From: Microbacteriaceae bacterium
GTDB lineage: Bacteria; Actinomycetota; Actinomycetes; Actinomycetales; Microbacteriaceae
Assembly (NCBI GenBank): GCA_012511645.1
Contig: JAAZFP010000052.1
Coordinates: 1 to 8,606, forward strand
DNA length: 8,606 nucleotides
Direction of reading: 5' to 3'
A program made the translations under genes and the position numbers. The notes beneath the pieces are model-generated. The model had not been told where the DNA came from, ran no database searches, and worked only from the letters and a program-made list of their open reading frames with translations. Shown piece after piece: positions 5,491 through 8,606 of the stretch. Every line of letters begins with the position of its first letter. Position 1 is the first letter of the stretch.

Positions 5491-6972
5491 GTGCATGAAT
5501 CTGCAACACCCGGCACGACGACCCGCGGGTCGGTTGCACCCCAGGGCGGGCCGACCGTGACCTCGCCCACGAGCGAGATCAACACGAAGCGACGCGCGCT
5601 CGCGCTGAGCGTGCTGCTGATCCCCGCGGCCCTCACTCTGTTCAGCGTGACGAGTGTGAACGTCGCCATGCCGGCGGTGCGTGACGCGCTCGGCGCCGAT
5701 GCGGTCGCACAGGCCCTTATTTTGACGACCTACACGCTCGCATTCGCGGTCGTGCTGCTGCCCGCAGGTCAGTTGGGTGACCAGTACGGGCACAAGCGGG
5801 TCTTCATCATCGGTGTGACGGTGTTCACCCTTGCCAATGTGTGGTGCGGGCTTGCGCCAGACTTCGCGCAGCTGGTCGCCGGTCGTGTGCTCTCTGGCAT
5901 GGGGGCCGGAATCACCATGACGCCCGTCGCAGCCCTCATCCAGTTGCTCTACGCGGGCCCCGAGCGGGCGCGCCCCTTCGGACTGCTCGGCGCGGTGCTG
6001 GGGGCCGGCAGCGCGGTCGGTCCACTCCTCGGTGGCATGCTCATTCAGGCCGGCGGTGACATCGGATGGCGACTCCTGTTTCTGATCAACGTGCCCTTCG
6101 GCATCGCGGCGATCGTGCTCGCGATCGTGCTGCTGCCGGCCAACCCGCCGCGGGCCGCGAAAGGCTTCGATCTTGTCGGCGTGCTGCTGTTCACCGGCGC
6201 GCTCGTCGGCATCACCCTGCCGTTCTCGATGGGTAGCGCCCTGCAACCGGGCAACCTGGCGATGCTCGCGACCGGCATCGTGCTATTCGTGCTCTTCGTG
6301 TGGTGGGGCAGACGCCGGGATCGCCGGGGGCAGTTCACCGCGGTCGCGCCACGAGTGCTGGCCGGGCGCGCGCTGCGCACCGGCATGGTCGTGAGCTTCC
6401 TCGGCTTTGGCGCGTTCACGTCATCGTTCCTGTTTCTCGCGCTGCTGTGGCAGGACGCACTCGGCCACGGCGCGTTCGAGGCGGGTCTCGTCGTGCTGCC
6501 GTTTGCCATTGGCAGCACGATCGGTGCGGCCTACAGCGGCAGGCTCGTGAAGCGGTTCGGCGCGCGCGTCGTCACGGTCGGCCTCACCATGATGGTCGTG
6601 GGGCTCATCACGGTTGGGCTGATGGTGCTTGCGAACAATGCCGCGCTGCTCACCCTCATCACCACCGCACTGCCCTTGTTGGTCATCGGTCTCGGCGTGG
6701 GGTTGTTTGTCGGGCCGTTGACGACCGCATCGTTCACCGAAACCGAGGGGCGCGACGCGGGGGTTGCGAGCGCGATGCTCACCTCGTCACAGCGTTGCGG
6801 CACCGCGGTTGGCATCGGGCTGCTTGCCGCCCTCTATGCCTCACTCCCGGGCGGGTCGCAGAGCCTCAGCGGGCAGGCGATCATTGCGTTTGTGACCGCA
6901 GCGTTTGCGCTCGCCGCCCTGCTCGTGATGGCGTTTCGTCGACCGTCGGGCATGGATCAGCTTGGTGCATAG
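5491..6972 (+). CDS. MFS drug exporter, DHA2 (14-TM, EmrB/QacA-like) family
   Basis: This is a cytoplasmic-membrane proton antiporter-type exporter of 493 residues with a hydrophobicity pattern fitting 14 TM helices (first about 37-57, last about 463-482). MFS motif A is GQLGDQYGHKR (93-103), motif C is GAGSAVGPLLGGM (171-183), and WRLLFLINVPFGI (193-205) is typical of DHA2. GTG 5491 is chosen for its strong GGAGG SD at a 9-nt spacing. An in-frame ATG at 5383 would add 36 residues but has no SD at a workable distance. The N-terminal 35 residues are hydrophilic and Thr/Ser/Pro-rich. In TM1 the usual DHA2 LDxTIVNVALP segment reads FSVTSVNVAMP, so the conserved Asp is Ser52. The substrate is unknown; multidrug or metabolite export are both open. 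Expression is probably controlled through the long leader. Confidence 0.9.
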   Translation: MHESATPGTTTRGSVAPQGGPTVTSPTSEINTKRRALALSVLLIPAALTLFSVTSVNVAMPAVRDALGADAVAQALILTTYTLAFAVVLLPAGQLGDQYGHKRVFIIGVTVFTLANVWCGLAPDFAQLVAGRVLSGMGAGITMTPVAALIQLLYAGPERARPFGLLGAVLGAGSAVGPLLGGMLIQAGGDIGWRLLFLINVPFGIAAIVLAIVLLPANPPRAAKGFDLVGVLLFTGALVGITLPFSMGSALQPGNLAMLATGIVLFVLFVWWGRRRDRRGQFTAVAPRVLAGRALRTGMVVSFLGFGAFTSSFLFLALLWQDALGHGAFEAGLVVLPFAIGSTIGAAYSGRLVKRFGARVVTVGLTMMVVGLITVGLMVLANNAALLTLITTALPLLVIGLGVGLFVGPLTTASFTETEGRDAGVASAMLTSSQRCGTAVGIGLLAALYASLPGGSQSLSGQAIIAFVTAAFALAALLVMAFRRPSGMDQLGA

Positions 6973-7006
6973 GGTGCGGCCCCGAGAGCGGCAACCCACG
7001 GGCGCG

Positions 7007-7018
7007 TACAGTGAACGA
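7007..7018 (+). promoter_or_regulatory. Candidate internal -10 before the second exporter
   Basis: TACAGT (7007-7012) fits TANNNT and lies 6 nt before a GTG at 7019 that opens a 13-codon frame. It would allow transcription of the second exporter independent of the first. The -35 position is unconvincing. Confidence 0.4.
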
Positions 7019-7060
7019 GTGAACAGAACACGTCAAGCAGTGAGCAGGATCGCACCGTGA
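7019..7060 (+). CDS. Possible 13-codon leaderless leader ORF
   Basis: GTG 7019 codes for 13 residues (V/M-NRTRQAVSRIAP) and ends at TGA 7058-7060, which overlaps the GTG start of the exporter at 7057 (GTGA). This layout suggests leaderless initiation followed by translational coupling. The peptide matches nothing I recognise, and the stretch could simply be a 38-nt untranslated leader. Confidence 0.3.
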   Translation: MNRTRQAVSRIAP

Positions 7061-8577
7061 ACACCGCCCAGCACCAGACCCGGCCCTGGCCTGCCCTGTG
7101 GTCGCTCGTTTTGGGGTTCTTCATGATCCTGGTCGACACCACAATTGTGTCGGTCGCCAACCCGACCATTCTTGTCGAGCTTGACACCACGATGACCGCG
7201 ACCCTCTGGGCGACGAGCGCCTACCTGCTCGCCTACGCGGTGCCGCTGCTCATCACGGGCCGCCTCGGCGACCGCTTCGGCCCGCGCCGCATCTATCTCA
7301 TCGGGCTCACCGTGTTTACCCTGTCATCGCTCGCGTGCGGGCTCGCACCGAGCATCGAGATGCTGATCGCGGCGCGCGCGTGTCAGGGGTTCGGCGCATC
7401 TCTGATGAGCCCCCAAACCATGGCGGTGATCACGCGGATCTTCCCGCCGCGCGAGCGTGGCTCGGCAATGGCGATCTGGGGCGTCACCGCGGGTGTCGCG
7501 ATGCTCGTCGGCCCAATTCTGGGCGGCATCCTGCTTGATGCGGCCGGCTGGGAATGGATCTTCTTCATCAACGTGCCCGTCGGCATTGTCGGGTTCGTGC
7601 TCGCGCTGCGCTTCGTGCCGCGGCTCCCCACGAGCCCACACCGCTTCGACTGGCTTGGCGTGGTACTGAGTGCCGCCGGCATGTTCTTGCTCGTGTTCGG
7701 CATCCAAGAGGGAGAGTCGTTCGCGTGGGGTCACATCTGGGGGCCGATCAGCGTGTGGGGGCTCATCGTTTCGGGCGCCGTGATCCTGGTGCTGTTTGCC
7801 GGGTGGCAGTGGTGGCAAGGGTCACGACCGGCAGGCGCCGCGACGAGCCGCAACGAACCGCTCATACCGCTGCAGATTTTCCGTGACCGAAACTTCTCGG
7901 TGGGCAGCGCAGCGATCGTGCTCATCGGCATGTCGATGACGAGCATGAGCTTGCCGATCATGTTCTACCTGCAGCTCGTGCACGGACTCACCCCCACTCA
8001 GTCGGCGTTCGTCCTGGCGCCGATGGCGGTCGTATCGATTGGGATCGCGCGCCCGGTCGGCAAGCTGATCGACCGGGATGAGCCTAGGCGCATTCCGCTG
8101 GTCGGCCTTGGCGGTGTCGCGATTGGGCTGCTGCTGTTCTTCCTGCTGTCCCCGCCGAGTGTGCCGGTGTGGTGGTTGCTGATCCCCAGCACCGTGTTGG
8201 GATTCGGGCACGCGTTTACGTGGGGTCCGCTCGCATCAATCACAACATTTGGGCTCGAGCCTCGCCTCGCCGGGGCCGGGTCGGGGGTCTACAACACCAG
8301 CCGGCAGATCGGAGCAGTGTTCGGCACCGCTGCGATGGCCGCAATCATGCAGGCAACGCTGACGGCCCAATTTGGTGCGGTGGCCGCAGCCGATGCGCTC
8401 GGTGAGAACGGCGCGATTGGAGCACTGCCCGAACAGATGCGTGAGGGGTTTGCGACCGCCATGGCGCAGTCACTGCTGATGCCGCTCATCACCGTGCTCA
8501 TCGGGTTCGCGCTCGTGTGTGGCTTCGCACGACGGCCACCGAGAGTGTCCGTGGCGCAGGCTACGCTGAAGCCATGA
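7057..8577 (+). CDS. MFS drug exporter, DHA2 (14-TM, EmrB/QacA-like) family
   Basis: This is a second membrane exporter of 506 residues, likely drug/proton antiport. TM1 contains LVDTTIVSVANP with the conserved Asp at 27. Motif A is GRLGDRFGPRR (68-78), motif C is AMLVGPILGGIL (148-159), and WEWIFFINVPVGI (165-177) is the DHA2 segment. A second motif A-like stretch, GKLIDRDEPRRI (335-346), follows TM9-10. A long Ala-rich loop (about 438-465) precedes the last TM. GTG 7057 is supported by AGGA (7046-7049) 7 nt upstream and has no earlier in-frame start before a stop. It lies 84 nt behind the first exporter, which it resembles only at family level, so recent duplication is unlikely. Its stop overlaps the next gene's start (ATGA), suggesting an export operon. 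The substrate cannot be told from sequence. Confidence 0.93.
   Translation: MNTAQHQTRPWPALWSLVLGFFMILVDTTIVSVANPTILVELDTTMTATLWATSAYLLAYAVPLLITGRLGDRFGPRRIYLIGLTVFTLSSLACGLAPSIEMLIAARACQGFGASLMSPQTMAVITRIFPPRERGSAMAIWGVTAGVAMLVGPILGGILLDAAGWEWIFFINVPVGIVGFVLALRFVPRLPTSPHRFDWLGVVLSAAGMFLLVFGIQEGESFAWGHIWGPISVWGLIVSGAVILVLFAGWQWWQGSRPAGAATSRNEPLIPLQIFRDRNFSVGSAAIVLIGMSMTSMSLPIMFYLQLVHGLTPTQSAFVLAPMAVVSIGIARPVGKLIDRDEPRRIPLVGLGGVAIGLLLFFLLSPPSVPVWWLLIPSTVLGFGHAFTWGPLASITTFGLEPRLAGAGSGVYNTSRQIGAVFGTAAMAAIMQATLTAQFGAVAAADALGENGAIGALPEQMREGFATAMAQSLLMPLITVLIGFALVCGFARRPPRVSVAQATLKP
8562..8573 (+). promoter_or_regulatory. Candidate leaderless -10 inside the end of the second exporter
   Basis: TACGCT (8562-8567) lies exactly 6 nt before ATG 8574. 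It sits within coding sequence, so codon constraint could produce it by chance, but the spacing repeats the pattern seen at glpK. Confidence 0.35.
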
Positions 8578-8606
8578 GCCTGGGGCCGGGCGGCAGGGGA
8601 CACGGG
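8574..8606 (+). CDS. 5' end of a rightward gene, cut by the window edge
   Basis: ATG 8574 overlaps the TGA of the second exporter (ATGA) and opens a frame of at least 11 codons, MSLGPGGRGHG, still open at the edge. The overlap implies translational coupling, and the Gly-rich start is the only clue to the product. Gly-rich N-termini of this kind occur on some actinobacterial ABC-type multidrug exporters, which would suit the context, but that is a guess. Confidence 0.5.
   Translation, partial: MSLGPGGRGHG

Noticed and set aside
5416..6246. Long open frame antisense to the first exporter (276 codons)
   Set aside because: It is His/Arg/Gly/Asp-rich low-complexity sequence, typical of the shadow of a GC-rich membrane-protein gene.
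6973..7006. Intrinsic terminator between the two exporters
   Set aside because: Only short imperfect pairings (GGGT with ACCC, CCG with CGG) are present and there is no T-run.

Overview
The window looks like chromosomal DNA from a high-GC Gram-positive bacterium (Actinomycetota). A Microbacteriaceae-type organism is my best guess, from GC-rich third positions, GTG starts, several genes with no Shine-Dalgarno (SD) site, and the style of the glycerol kinase, TrpRS and DHA2 transporter sequences. That placement is inference; no rRNA gene or other marker is present.

Layout from left to right. (1) Positions 1-16 hold the first codons of a leftward gene with a strong SD. It diverges from a TetR-family regulator (161-847, +) across a comparatively AT-rich gap of about 140 bp. 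(2) A leftward cluster runs exoA/xthA (exonuclease III, 3592-2735), trpS (tryptophanyl-tRNA synthetase, 2660-1647) and a DUF1345 membrane protein (1605-898). It converges on the TetR gene, and an imperfect inverted repeat fills the 50-bp gap between the two stop codons. (3) glpK (glycerol kinase, 3651-5252, +) diverges from exoA across a 58-bp gap. (4) Two tandem 14-TM DHA2-type major facilitator exporters follow (5491-6972 and 7057-8577, +). The first is preceded by a leader of about 190 nt with hairpins and a possible upstream peptide. (5) A further rightward gene begins at 8574, overlaps the second exporter's stop codon, and runs off the window.

Housekeeping genes (DNA repair, tRNA charging, glycerol phosphorylation) thus sit beside a regulator and an efflux cluster. 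No mobile element, CRISPR array, tRNA or rRNA gene is visible.

The most informative signals are regulatory. A TANNNT -10-like hexamer lies exactly 6 or 7 nt before the start codon of the TetR gene, DUF1345, exoA, glpK, a 13-codon leader ORF before the second exporter, and the right-edge gene. Four of these six starts (DUF1345, exoA, glpK, right edge) also lack a recognisable SD. This is what leaderless transcription would look like. In contrast, the first exporter has an extended -10 (TGC-TATAGT) about 200 nt upstream of its GTG start, and its SD can be buried in a 7-bp hairpin. That points to translational control or attenuation of an efflux pump.
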